This document shows positions 11,201 to 25,689 of a DNA stretch of 64,000 nucleotides, piece after piece. The stretch lies in assembly GCF_021462225.1 (NCBI RefSeq), contig NC_061802.1, forward strand, positions 11,186,859 to 11,250,858, read 5' to 3'. Both the position numbers and the translations under genes were made by a program. How positions within the stretch are numbered: position 1 is the stretch's first letter; every line of letters starts with the position of its first letter. The DNA comes from Girardinichthys multiradiatus. Lineage: Eukaryota > Chordata > Actinopteri > Cyprinodontiformes > Goodeidae. The notes under the pieces are model-generated. The model had not been told where the DNA came from. It did not search any database and worked only from the letters and a program-made list of their open reading frames with translations.

Positions 11201-13100
11201 CGGCTCAGGAGGGTGAAAACTACATATCAACCAGAGTTGATGAGCTTACTGTGAGAATAGGCCTGACGTACCTTTTGTGCTTTTATAAGCCATGAGCGGA
11301 GGTACTGGAAGCAACCAGGAAAAGATGAATCTGATGAAAGAAGGCTGTTGTTCCAGTCTGCTTTCTTGCAAAGAGACAAAAATAATCTGGCTTTATACGA
11401 CAGACGTAAGCCCTTCTGTCATGAGCGACTACAACACACTCACTCAAATTCTTCCTTGTCTGCAATACGTAAAGAAATGCATGAGCTGCGTTTCGACTAT
11501 TTTAAGCCTTTAAAGCAGAGAGCTATGTTTCCTGGTTTCCTTTAGTCAGAAATTGTAAGCATTGGTGGCCTCACATGAAAAAAAAACAAAAAAACAAAAC
11601 AGCCTTTTGTGAAGGATTTCGATTAAAAACAAAGATGGAACGATTTCCAGACTTCATCCTTCCCAACACAAGTAAAGATTTATTCTCTTTTTTTAATTGT
11701 GAGGAATGTTTGGCCCTTCTGCTTTGTAATGAAGCAGATGAATGGAAAAGCAATATCAGTCTGTGTTTCGAACAGTCACATCATAAAATCTGTCATCCCC
11801 GATAAATCACCAGCTTTAGTTTGAAAGCAGAGGTGATGTCTGAGCGTTCAGTTCCCTTCCCTTTCTGTAACTGATTCAACAAAAAACAAAGTAAAGAGCT
11901 TAGTAAGTCAAATTGCCTGTACCAGTATTTTTCCCTGGAGGAATTTAAAAAGAGGAGGGAAAAAAAAAAGGCAGTGGATGGAGGTGATGCTTGAGAAAGT
12001 GGAGCATGGATTCGTGTTGCGAGTTGTTCTCTATCCAAGCCCGTAGAGTGCTGGGTAAACACAGATGGCGCTTTGTTTCAAACACACCAGTCAGACTTGG
12101 CAAAATGAGTAAAGAGTTAAAGAGAAGAAAGTTGCACTGCACCCCAACGACTTGAGGAGAAGCTTGACTCCAGCCTGATTCATGATGTTATGCAAAAAGC
12201 TGTTTTTTTCCAAGTACAGGAAGCATCAACTGCTCCCTTCACGCTGATTGTGAAGAAGCCTTCAAATTAATGCATCTTTTATTACAGTCGAATAATCACA
12301 CATTTAAAGCTTTAGAAAAAAACATTTTAATTGGAGTACATTTATTCAGTGTGAGAAGATATCTCATGTGAAGAAAATCATTAACTAATCACCTTTGCGT
12401 CTTTTTTCTAGGTTTTCCAGAGTACTTGGTCCTCTCTCATGCTCTCTTCTGGATTTAGTCACGTTTTGAATCACTCTCCTAATGACAGACCCAGTGACTA
12501 CAAACATCTCTAAAATATTTTAGAGATGTTGATACCATGCACTCTTAACAAGGTTCCCAAGGCCTTTAGTAGCAAGATGACCCCACAGCATCACAGATCC
12601 TCTACTATACCTAACAGTGGGGATGAGATGCCTTTCCACATATTCATCCTTTCACTCCAAATCCAACTAGACCAAAACACACACAGGATCAGTTGAAGGC
12701 TAAGCAGCAAACTATATATTTACATAGGAAAGAAAAGTATTTTTCCCTGACATATCCCATAATTCCTGCTATGGAGACTTGGTTACCCCAAGATGGAGTT
12801 TTCTAGTGAGCTCTGGAGGAATATAATTTTTTTTTTACCTTTGTAACTATTGTCCTCACTTTAATTAACTTGGGTCCTCCACCATCCTTATTGGCCAGTG
12901 GCTAGGAGAAATAGACCCTTGTGTCACACCATATTTATACCCCAGGGAAAGAGGAAATTGTGTTTTGCTCAGTCCAATAAAAATAATTTAAAAAGTAGAG
13001 GAGAACTCAATTATATTTTATAGGAATGTTACAGGAGTCGATCAGCGTGATTTTTTTATTTTTTAACTGTGAGATTAAACTACTGCAATAAAAGATGGAT
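11201..13100 (+). other. ano8: Probable ano8 3' UTR with an embedded transposon remnant
   Basis: No coding potential follows the ano8 stop. AATAAA hexamers occur at about 12977 and at 13087-13092; either could end the transcript, but neither is proven. About 12403-13060 resembles a decayed DNA transposon (cagtggggatgagatgcctt) and holds a perfect 28-bp palindrome at 12503-12530. Confidence 0.45.
12503..12530. repeat. Perfect 28-bp palindrome without spacer
   Basis: The two 14-nt halves, meeting at 12516/12517, are exact reverse complements. It sits inside the decayed transposon remnant in the likely ano8 3' UTR. Confidence 0.85.
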
Positions 13101-16100
13101 TTATTTTAAGGCTTTTCACCCAGTGCCAATACGTGTGGAGGGTGCTGTATTTTATTTTCTCTGCTTTTAGCAGCATTTTGGTTGTTAAACACTGACCATT
13201 GTCATTCTTTTTTATTATATGCATCTTTTACAAATTTGTTTTTTAACCACAAATGGTATTTTTCAGATAATGCTGTTAACTTGAGATGTACATTATTCTA
13301 CAGCAGATTTAGACTGTAAAAACAAACAAAAAAGCATTTATGAGTTGGTGTTTTGTTTGTTTGCATAACCCGAACATTTAAGATCAGGCTCAGACAAAAG
13401 TAGTTTTTAAAACTGTGGTCAAGAACCCAAACTCCAAAGAAATATTTAGCAAATCGCTGTATTATTGTTTATATAATCTGTTATTAGTTATTTTCATGTA
13501 AAACCATCATCTAATTTTACAGCAAGTATATATTTCACTTCTGCAAGGTTTCCAGAAGGTGGCGCCAGCTGGTAAAAACGAGCATTTACCCATAACATTA
13601 GAACACAGCAGCACAGGTTTGAGTCTTTACATGGAAATGCATGATGGAGTCATTTTACTCTAAAACACACATTTTACATGTTTCAGACGCCACTGAACTG
13701 TTCCGTGGGTTAATAGATGGAAACATTAACTATGCATTTGTACACTTTCACCTACAACAAGGACTTTGGCAATAACACTGAGTGGAAACTGATACTGTAG
13801 ATCGACATCGCCAACTTTTATCCCGACCTTTCTACACATCTTTTTTCTTTTAATGTGGAGAATCTTCATCGAACCTGTTGAAATTATCTGTTTTTTGTTG
13901 CCCCTACCTTGTCAGACCAGTTTAAGTAATATAAAAAAAGGTTTAACGCAATACAGAAAAAACACAAGAGGATAAGTCATGTTGCAACATCATTTAACTG
14001 TCAGTATGAACAAGTTCTCTTTCATTTTTCTGGACATTGTTCATTACAAATGTAACATAGGAGTTCCCGGGATCAGCGGTATACATTCTGTCTTTGTGTT
14101 TATTGTTCAAAGGATGCAACATGAGTTGTTAAATGGGGATCGGTGCAACAACATAAACAAGATGTAGATGTTATGTAGCTGAGCCCAGTCTCATAAAAAC
14201 CTCCCAGTTTGCTGCATTTGGATTTCAGGGATGAAGAACATCACGATGCATTAGAGTCCCATCATCATCATCATCATCATCTGTAAATGAGGTTTGAAGG
14301 AACAGAAGGCTGGGATCCGGCTGTTTGCTGAAGATGTTGCATCACAGTAAACATGAGTTAAGTTTAAGTTACATTTACACCTTTTCCAGTTAAAACAACT
14401 AATATCCAAATAATTTGTCTTCATTGGATACTCAATGCAGCTGGAAACCATTTAGAAGGGAGGGATTTTAAAAAGCCTGTTAGAGAAACAGGCTTTGAAC
14501 GGTAAGGCAGGATGTGTCTGATGGGGCTGAGCACAGGCATCCCTAAAGGACGCCTCATCCTCTCCTAACTTTTACTGCATTCGATCTAATGGGAAATCAG
14601 TGCGAGGGAACCGAGTGGATTCATCAAACGCATCATCTTCTGGATTTTGAGTCGGGTGAGGTCTTCACTACAGATTCATTAAAACCCGACCCTAACCTCA
14701 AAACAAAGATGTTTTCATTGAAGCCTCACTGACACATCAAACGCTCTTCCAATGTACAAAAGACAGAACTAAACTGATCTTTTAAAAAAAACACGGGGAA
14801 ATGGGATTAATTATTTCTTTTATTTTGTCATATTTTTGTAAAATCTGAAAAGAATAGTTAATAAAACTCTTTTCAAATGCATGTAAGGTGTTGGAGTTTG
14901 TTTTGCCTAAACAGTCACAGTACGTATCCCTCCACCCTTTATAAATGAGGTGGGGTTCTGTAGAGAGGTTACCTTTAGAAAACATCTTACCTGCACCAGA
15001 TTAAAGTGTCTGGTAAAAGTACTTAAACGTTCCACCTTAAAACCCAACATTTTTTCTACTCATATCTTAATTAGGTTAGGGTTACCAAAATTATTTCTAT
15101 TCGCTAAATACTAGAAAAAAAAAGTTACTTTTTCCAGTCAGACGCTTTCATACACTGATAACTGTGCCTTTTACCCAACCTGGGAAAGCCCAGATGATGT
15201 CATGGCTTAGTAAGCTTCTGATTGGTTAATTTACAACATCTGGGTTAATTGGAGGCAAACTTCAAACACTGCTTCCATGTGTGACATGAAACAAAAAAAA
15301 AAATCAAGCAAGATTTCAGGAAGAGAATTTTTGAACCTCCACAAGACTGGTTACTGCTTGAGTACAATAACACAACACCTGAAGGCCCTACTTTCACGGA
15401 AACGTCCACACGGGAAGGAAGACGGGTTGTGTGTCCCAGATGTGAACGTGTTGCTGTAAAATGAATCAATAACAGAACAAAAGCCTAAGACCTTGTGAAG
15501 ATGTGGGCTGAAGCTGGTAGGAGAGCGTTGTTATCCCCCCCGTGAAACGAGTCCTGAACAGACATGGGCCGAAAGGCCGACCTGAGAACAGGAACTCAAT
15601 ACTTCTAATTTTATGGAACATGGAGGACATGGATGTAAACTTTTTAATCTGAAAAAAGAAATAGCTAAAACAAATCGTTCATTATTCTGATATTTAGCAA
15701 GTAGAAATATTTCGGTTTTCCAATCTGACCTGAAATAACAATGGTTTATTTAGATTTAAAATCTTCCACCTAAACTGACAGATTTTTTTGGAGCATCAGG
15801 GGGTCCATGGTAACTCTGGAGGAGCTGCAGAGATCCACAGCTCAGGTGGGAGAAAGTGTCAACAGGATAACTGTTAAGTGTTTCACTCCACAGATCTACC
15901 CTCAGTAGAAGTGGTAAGAACGCCAACGTTGAAAGGAAGTCAGATGTCCGTGCTGCAGGAGCCCACAAACCATGTAGGAGCTTCAGCAAACATGTGGAAG
16001 AAGATTCTCTGACCAGATGAAGAGGACACTTTCATGCCTACATGCAAAGCTATGTATGAAGGAAAATTAACACTGCATATCACCCCTGAAACCATTCCCA

Positions 16101-17383
16101 CAGCAAAACATGGTGGGGGCAGCATGGTGCTGTGGGGTTTACTTTTCTTCTGCATGGAACGATGGATGGAGCGAAACACTGGGCAATCCATGAAGTCTGT
16201 AGATCATAATCACCAAATTAACAGAAATACACATGAAATATATCCCTGTGTGTAACAAATGTATATAATTTAAGTTTTAATTTTAAATTGACAATAATTT
16301 ATTGAGACTTAACTGTATAACTATAAAAGCATCAATGACACATCAATCTCTCCACCCAGTTTCATGAGATCCAACCTCTTATGCTTGCCGTTATTTTTTT
16401 TTTCTTCCCCCTGACAAAAATAGTTGCACATTTTAAGTACCACATGATAAAATCAAGTTTCAGTCAAGCTTTATTTAAGCAAAGCTTAAAGGAACATCTG
16501 ATCAAACACGCAGTATGGGAGCAAGGCCTAGAGTGGAGCTGAACAGTCTATCAGAGCAGAAGCATAACATGTTTTATAATTAAAACGAAACTGGTTATCT
16601 ACACTGCTGCATCGGTTGATAAAATATCAGGAGGCTCCGACGTGACTGCTGGGCAGTGATAAGAACAAGAAACCTTACTGCAGTTTATGACACCAGAATA
16701 AACTGAGAGTAGGACTCGGACTGAATGCTGCTGTCCATGCTTGATGTGCATTTTGTGGCAGAAAACACCAACATATCCACTTTTCATCCCAATCTGTGAG
16801 TATTCATGCTGGATCTCTAACCAAAACCTTCCAAGACCGGAAGATGCACAACGCAGCCAAGCTGGGGCAGCTAAAGGCGATGTGAACCACGATGAGAAAT
16901 TGTAAGGCCTCTAGGCTGATACAAGATCGCGTCACAACCTCCCTTCAGTGCTAAAACATAACATCCAGCTATGAAAACAATAACATGCAAACAAGATAAC
17001 ATCTAATGGGCATCAGGGGGCTTCTTTTCCTATTGTATCCATGGGTTTTTATTTAGGAAAACACAAACATACTTAATTATATAAACTAATTTTGATGATA
17101 TTTACAGAAAAATCAAATAAAACATTCTGTGCATCTGAATATACCCGAATTCCTTCCTCTAAGAAAATCCCATGTTTTTTATAACCATAATTAGCCAGAT
17201 GTTAGGTGTAAAGATGAATCTCAGACAAATTAACAACCTAAGTCCTATGAGCTCCTGTCCCAGAATATAAAGCAGATATGAAACTACCGACAGTTTATGG
17301 GAGGGTTTTGGAAGAAATGGCTAAACTTTGTGCTCTTTGTCACAGTGCATTTATGGTTCTGCAGAGTTTCAGAGATGCTAACG
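13101..17383. other. Intergenic space between ano8 and dda1
   Basis: No gene is recognisable. It holds a (CAT)n run near 14262-14280 and a Tc1-like remnant near 15240-16260. A one-mismatch CTCF-core match lies at 13552-13564. The remaining open frames are short, lack family resemblance and are AT-rich noise. Confidence 0.5.
15240..16260 (+). mobile_element. Tc1-like transposase remnant
   Basis: The order of scraps follows a Tc1-like transposase: a helix-turn-helix-like start near 15290-15430 (frame reading NLHKTG), gaggagctgcagagatccac near 15820, 'catgtggaagaagattctct' near 15990, and 'catggtgggggcagcatggt' near 16110 for the GGGSMVLWG block, read in one frame at 16103-16129. Stops and shifts break the gene throughout. 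Confidence 0.6.
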
Positions 17384-17396
17384 CGCCCCCTAGTGG
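17384..17396 (-). promoter_or_regulatory. Candidate CTCF core motif (minus strand)
   Basis: Read on the minus strand the 13 bases are CCACTAGGGGGCG, fitting every position of the CTCF core CCASYAGRKGGCR. It lies about 0.5 kb beyond the dda1 stop codon. Sequence alone cannot show occupancy. Confidence 0.4.
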
Positions 17397-17912
17397 TTAC
17401 AAAGTGGGCAGTGAAACAGTGGGCACTGCGGCTGGCAGGAAGCTTAACAACGACGAGTTGTAATAAAATTACCAGAGTAACAAAATGTTCACGTGGATCA
17501 GAGCAGACTCTCCAGGCAACAGAGGACTACGACGTTTAGTTTTTAAAAGTAGCGTCTGACCTTTTCTGCCCAGTCTGGCTCCATCTTATATCTACACACT
17601 TTAATACTCACTCACTTCACGCATTCAGAACACACATCCACAGCTCAGCATGCATACGAACACTTACGGGTGTACAGGCTGAGACAGCGAGGAGTCAACA
17701 TGTTCTGTCAATCAAAACCAAAATAAAAACAGACATTAAGATGGACTTTGACTCGATCAGCCAGGAAAATCCTGATCAGTGCACCTCTTATCACAGTTAC
17801 TACGTCTTTATTCCGGCTCACCTAACTCTTTGTGTTCATCAGTTCATATTGGCTACACCTTGTATGTACACGTGTTTTCACACCCTCTCACACACAAGCA
17901 CACACACGCAGT

Positions 17913-21253
<3,341 letters not shown>

Positions 21254-21800
21254 GATGACGATGGCAGAAATGTGTAACGTCGACTCGCTGACTCGTGGGC
21301 TTGACTCAGTGTTTGTTGTGCTGCTCGTTATGGCCGCGATGGCTAACAGGCTACTCCACCGAAGCAGCTAACCTGACGAATTGTACTGAAAAACACAATA
21401 ACGACCTTCAAATACAACTCTTGGTGTCCATTATATTTAGATATATATCCAGGTGCAAACTAAAAATTACAAAACACTCATAAAAGAAATCAAACCAAGC
21501 TAACATCCCATAAACTCGTAAAGCTATTTACATATGACTGCTTCGGCTAACATGATAGCTGAATGGCAGGGATGTTTACGTGGCCACGCCCTGAAAGCAG
21601 CGATTGGTTTAGTCTGGCAACCACGTGACAGAAGTCTAACCAGACAGCCAATCGGGAGGCAGATCAGAACTTGCCCTGCTGAAGGGCTCCGCTCTTCGGC
21701 GTGATAGGCAATGATGGGCATTTCGTTTGTTTTCGGGATCCAAATCATTTGGCACGCCGCACGCCTTACTAAAAAGAGCCGGCTCTTCCGATTGCTAAAC
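21254..21800 (-). promoter_or_regulatory. dda1: dda1 5' UTR and promoter-like region
   Basis: The stretch upstream of the dda1 start is richer in G+C and CpG than its surroundings. It contains inverted CCAAT boxes (ATTGG at 21603-21607; CCAAT at 21648-21652) flanking a CACGTG E-box with GTGAC extension (21622-21629), a spacing typical of TATA-less housekeeping promoters. ATGGCCGCGATGGC near 21330 resembles initiator or YY1-type sequence. The transcription start is not identifiable by eye. Confidence 0.45.
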
Positions 21801-21905
21801 TGCAGAAGTATTCGCACCCCTTGAACATTTAAGCTTAATTGTTGATTCAGAGGGGAAAAAAACATTATTTATCTTTTTGGAAATAAAAATGTAAAAAGTG
21901 TGGTG

Positions 21906-22690
21906 TGCCTTTCAATTTCAATTAAGTTTATTTATATAGCGCCAATTCACAACACATGTTGTCTCAAGGCACTTCACAACAGTCAGGTTCATACATTCCA
22001 ATTAATCCTAATCATTGAACAGTGCAGTCAGATTCAGTTATTTATTCAAATTGGATAAAAAGTTTTTCTGTCTAAGGAAACCCAGCAGATTGCATCCAGT
22101 CAGTGACTTACAGCATTCCCTCCTCCTGGATGAGCATGTAGAGACAGTGGACAGTGACTGGCGTTGACTTTGCAGCAATCCCTCATACTGAGCATGCATG
22201 TAGCGACAGTGGAGAGGAAAAACTCCCTTTTAACAGGAAGAAACCTCCAGCAGAACCAGACTCAGTGTGAGCGGCCATCTGCCACGACCGACTGGAGGTT
22301 TTAGAGAACAGAGCAGAGACACAAAGAGAACAAAGAAGCACTGATCCAGGAGTTCTTTCTATGGGAAGGAAAAGTAAATGTTAATGGATGTAGCTCCTTT
22401 AGACGTTTCCTCTAGAAAGAAAGAACAGATAAACTCTGAGCTAGTTTTCAAGGTTAGAGTCTGAAAGAGAGCACATAGAGTTAGTTACAGTAAAAGCTCA
22501 GTCAGTCGCCATGTCTAGGAGAGAGAAATCTTTAAACACTGAAAGACAGGGCCATGTGGATCATCGGTAGAAGGTGAGCATTAAGTTGTTGCCAGCAGAA
22601 GCTTGGACGATGCTCCTCTCCAGAAAGGTGTCACAGGTAGACACAGAGTCAGGCCAGGTGTAGCTTCTAGGAAGAGAAAAGAGAGAACAA
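21906..22690. repeat. Dispersed teleost repeat with 'tttatttatatagcgcc' end
   Basis: The block begins with aattaagtttatttatatag followed by cgccaattcacaacacatgt and ttgtctcaaggcacttcaca. This is a motif string found in many copies across teleost genomes. Later text (gaggaaaaactcccttttaa, caggaagaaacctccagcag) belongs to the same repeat. It carries no open frame. Whether it is SINE-like or the 3' part of a LINE cannot be settled here. Confidence 0.6.
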
Positions 22691-23189
22691 AGTTAAAAGC
22701 TGAAATAAGAGCAAATAATGCAAAATCTGAGAGTAGTGTGAGAATGTAGCGAAGAGGGTGAAAGTGGTCATTATGTCCTCCAGCAGCCTAAGCCTATAGC
22801 AGCATAACTACAGAGATAGCTCAGGATAACCTAAGCCACTCTAACTATAAGCTTTATTAAATTAAGAACCAGGGAAATGACCAAATATTTAGTCCAATGG
22901 ATTGAAAGACCAATACTGGTTCTGCTAACTTCATGTAATCACCCAAAGTGTTAATATTCAATTCATGAAATCTCTCATTAGTTCATGTTGCATAAATATT
23001 AAAATCCGTGTTGAGTAGCATTTTGAGATTAAATCAGTTCACCTATATTTGAGCAAACCTAAAAAAATAATAATATGAAAATATTTTTTATACTTTTAGT
23101 GTCTTAAATCTTAAGTTGCACCTAAGTCATTTTTCAGCTATTTAAAAAGACTTCTTTTTGTGTTATTATTTGCATAAACCAATCAGACA
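22691..23189. other. Intergenic, nothing recognised
   Basis: This is AT-rich sequence without exons, repeat ends or usable frames that I can identify. Confidence 0.5.
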
Positions 23190-23870
23190 ACACTGGTTAT
23201 CTGTTCATCATGGCGCCCGTTACTGGGTAGGATCCATATAACAGCAAGTGGACATTTTGTCTTCAAAATGATGTGACAAAGGTCAAACTGTGATGTCAAG
23301 ACTACTGGGTCCAAGCATCTTCAAAACTACAGCTCTTTAGGGTTGTTCCCAGCCTGCAGTGGTCAGGATTGTTATCAAGAGGTCCAAGGAAGGAACAGTG
23401 GTACCCAGCAGTAGGATCATTAATGCATGTGTGCAGCAAAATCGACCGCATCAAATTAATGAAGTTAATACTAGCTCTGATAGAAAGGTATCAGAATGCA
23501 AACTGCATCATAACTTGTTGTGGTATGGAGCATTGGAACTGGACCACGGTGCAACAGAGGAAGGTGGGCTGGTCAGATGAATCATGTTTTCTTTTACATC
23601 ACATGGATGGTTAGGTGCGTATGGGTTGCCTACCTGGGGAACACATGGAACCAGCACTATGGAGAGAATGCAAGCCGGCCAGAGTTCTGCTGGGAAACCT
23701 TAGATCCTGCCATTCATGTGGATTTCACCTCGACACATACCACCTACATAAGTGTTTATGACCTTGGAAACAATATTCCCTGATGACCATGGCGTATTTC
23801 AACAGGATAATGCCCTCTGTCACAAAGCAACACTGGTCCAGGAATGGTTGCAGGAGAAAACAACAAATTT
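23190..23870 (+). mobile_element. Tc1-like transposase remnant (second family)
   Basis: The plus-strand text retains transposase landmarks: GWSDES at about 23567-23583 (first catalytic aspartate), VWVAYLGNTWNQ after it, and tttcaacaggataatgccct near 23797 (FQQDNA, second aspartate). Frameshifts separate them and the E block and ends are missing. It is clearly dead and differs from the copies at 41367 and 55997. Confidence 0.7.
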
Positions 23871-24301
23871 CACATGTTGACTTAAACGCAAAATTTCCCA
23901 GATTTCAGTCTAATTGATAAATCTGTGGGTTAACAGAGTCTCACCTGTTTGCCTGTTTAAAAGAAAACCATACAATTTACTACATTTTTTCAAAACTATT
24001 TTTCAGCAGCAAGAACGGGATTTAGGTCACACTTTAAAAAAACACATGTTGTATTTAGCCAAGGTTGATAAACGGTTGTGCCAAATTTGCTTCTGAGTAA
24101 AAGTCATTCGATGCCTGTGGTCTTATTAAAATCAAAGAAAAAGTAGGTAATACAAATGTCTTCCATTTAAGATTTTAATTTGTCAGTAAAAACATATGTC
24201 AATGAAAAATTTTAAGTCTAATTGCTTCAACAGCAGGCCGGATTTGCACCATTTTTTGTAGATATGAGCCACACAAAATTATTAAAACCTAGCTGCACTA
24301 A

Positions 24302-24480
24302 TATCAGAATCAGAATCAGCTTTATTGCCAAGTTCGTACATACAAACAAGGAATTTGACTCCGGTACACTTTGCTCTTTGGTTTTGTTTTTGTATTATAA
24401 CCATATTTTAACATCTATCCTTTACGCCTGCTTGTCCTTTCAGGGCCGTGGAGTAGCTGTTGCCCATCTCCCGGAGTCGT
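24302..24480 (-). mobile_element. LINE 3' terminus, minus orientation
   Basis: Positions 24305-24357 are the reverse complement of 32699-32757: the (ATTCTG)-type tail, then aagctttattgcc-type text and a shared stretch to 'ggaatttg'. This marks a second, opposite-strand 3' end of the same LINE family. Only the terminal stretch survives. Confidence 0.6.
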
Positions 24481-25332
24481 TGGGTGAGAGGGGTGCTGTA
24501 CAACCTGGACAGGTCGCCAGCCCCAACTGTCGTGATCCCCCCTTTGTTAGATGTTTTGAGTTTGAATTCCTTGTTTGTTTCTCTGCATTTTCCCTGTATA
24601 TGTTCTCTAATTACTGTTATTCTAGTTATACTTATTTAGATTCATGGTTTGTTCTTGTGTTTAGATATTTATGTTACTTCCCTGCATTCCTCTGTATTAG
24701 GTGTTTCAGTTTGAATGTCATTGTGGATCCGTTTCCTCCCTGTTGTTTATGTTCTTTAGGTCATCCCATTGTTTGCTTTTCTTGTATTTCTGTACATTTA
24801 GAGTTCTGTTAGGTTCCCTCCAGTATTTCTCCATGTCCCTGACCCTGCTCATCTATGTTAATTAGCCTCCCCCCATCAGTTGTTCTGCATTCTCCCTGCC
24901 ACTTGCTGGTCCATATTCCACCTGATTAGACCTTTTAGTTCAGTGGACATTTCTCCTCCCTGCCTCTGTATTTATACTCACTGGTTTTTGCTGCTCATCA
25001 CTGGATCCTCCTGTTTACTACCTGCTCCATGTGAGTATACCTGCCAGGGTTTCTGGTCTTCAACTCACCATGAAGCGTGACTCATCATGACTAATTAATC
25101 TAATAAAGGCTCCCTGTTTGCATGTTGCACCATATGACAATCACAGGGTATCACAAAGGACAAACAACCATGCACTCACACACTCACTCATACCTAAGGG
25201 CAAGTAGAAAGCAATCGCCCAAACCCAGGATTCTCTTGCGCCATCTCGTGCAGCCCATATTTTAACAGATTTTCTCAAAAAAGCAAGTTTCCTCTAAAGA
25301 ACAGATTGAACTGCTGTCTTTCCTCCATTTTA
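24481..25332. other. Intergenic, probable dispersed-repeat debris
   Basis: Around 24500 the phrase 'ctggacaggtcgccagcc' is shared by a widespread fish repeat whose 3' half also appears near 28150 and 60580. A 196-codon open frame at 24222-24812 crosses this debris and the LINE end and has no family resemblance. About 24820-25130 looks like further repeat of unknown type. Confidence 0.4.
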
Positions 25333-25345
25333 CCAGCAGGGGGCA
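25333..25345 (+). promoter_or_regulatory. Candidate CTCF core motif (plus strand)
   Basis: CCAGCAGGGGGCA fits the CTCF core CCASYAGRKGGCR at every position. It lies in a locally GC-richer patch (about 25300-25600) between dda1 and abhd8. The orientation is opposite to the motif at 17384-17396, so the pair points away from dda1 on both sides. Confidence 0.45.
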
Positions 25346-25499
25346 GCTCTTCACAAGGACCAGAAGATGATGGATTTGAACCCCCCAGACACAGACGGGG
25401 AGCTCTGGAGCGTTTCCAGCCGCCTCCACTGATGTCCCAGTATGATACTGAAGGACTGGAGCTCCTCTCTGATATTTGAATCTACTTCTAGCCCATAGA

Positions 25500-25685
25500 A
25501 ACCATGTTGTCAGCTGGCACCTACTGGCCGGCCGCCATGTGGCTCCCCACAGGCCAACGAAATCCAGATAAATAAGATTATTGGATTGGCTACAACAGAT
25601 TATAGCTCTCCTTCGATGCTTCATAAGAAAACGGCACCAGTTTGATCATAGGGGGGGGGGTTATGAGATAGAGCCCTGATAAAGG
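25500..25685 (+). other. Possible noncoding first exon for abhd8
   Basis: A GC-richer patch ends in a consensus splice donor (AAAG|gtaagt) after 25685. The next plausible acceptor for a plus-strand gene is the one before the abhd8 start exon (cattcag, ending 33149). A 5' UTR exon here would fit, but no direct evidence links them. Confidence 0.18.
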
Positions 25686-25689
25686 TAAG

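Noticed and set aside
24222..24812. 196-codon open frame as a possible gene
   Set aside because: It runs through LINE-end and dispersed-repeat debris, is rich in Phe/Cys/Tyr and low-complexity, and resembles no family.
25262..25624. 120-codon minus-strand frame as mrpl34 or another gene
   Set aside because: No match to the conserved C-terminal region of MRPL34 and no other family resemblance.
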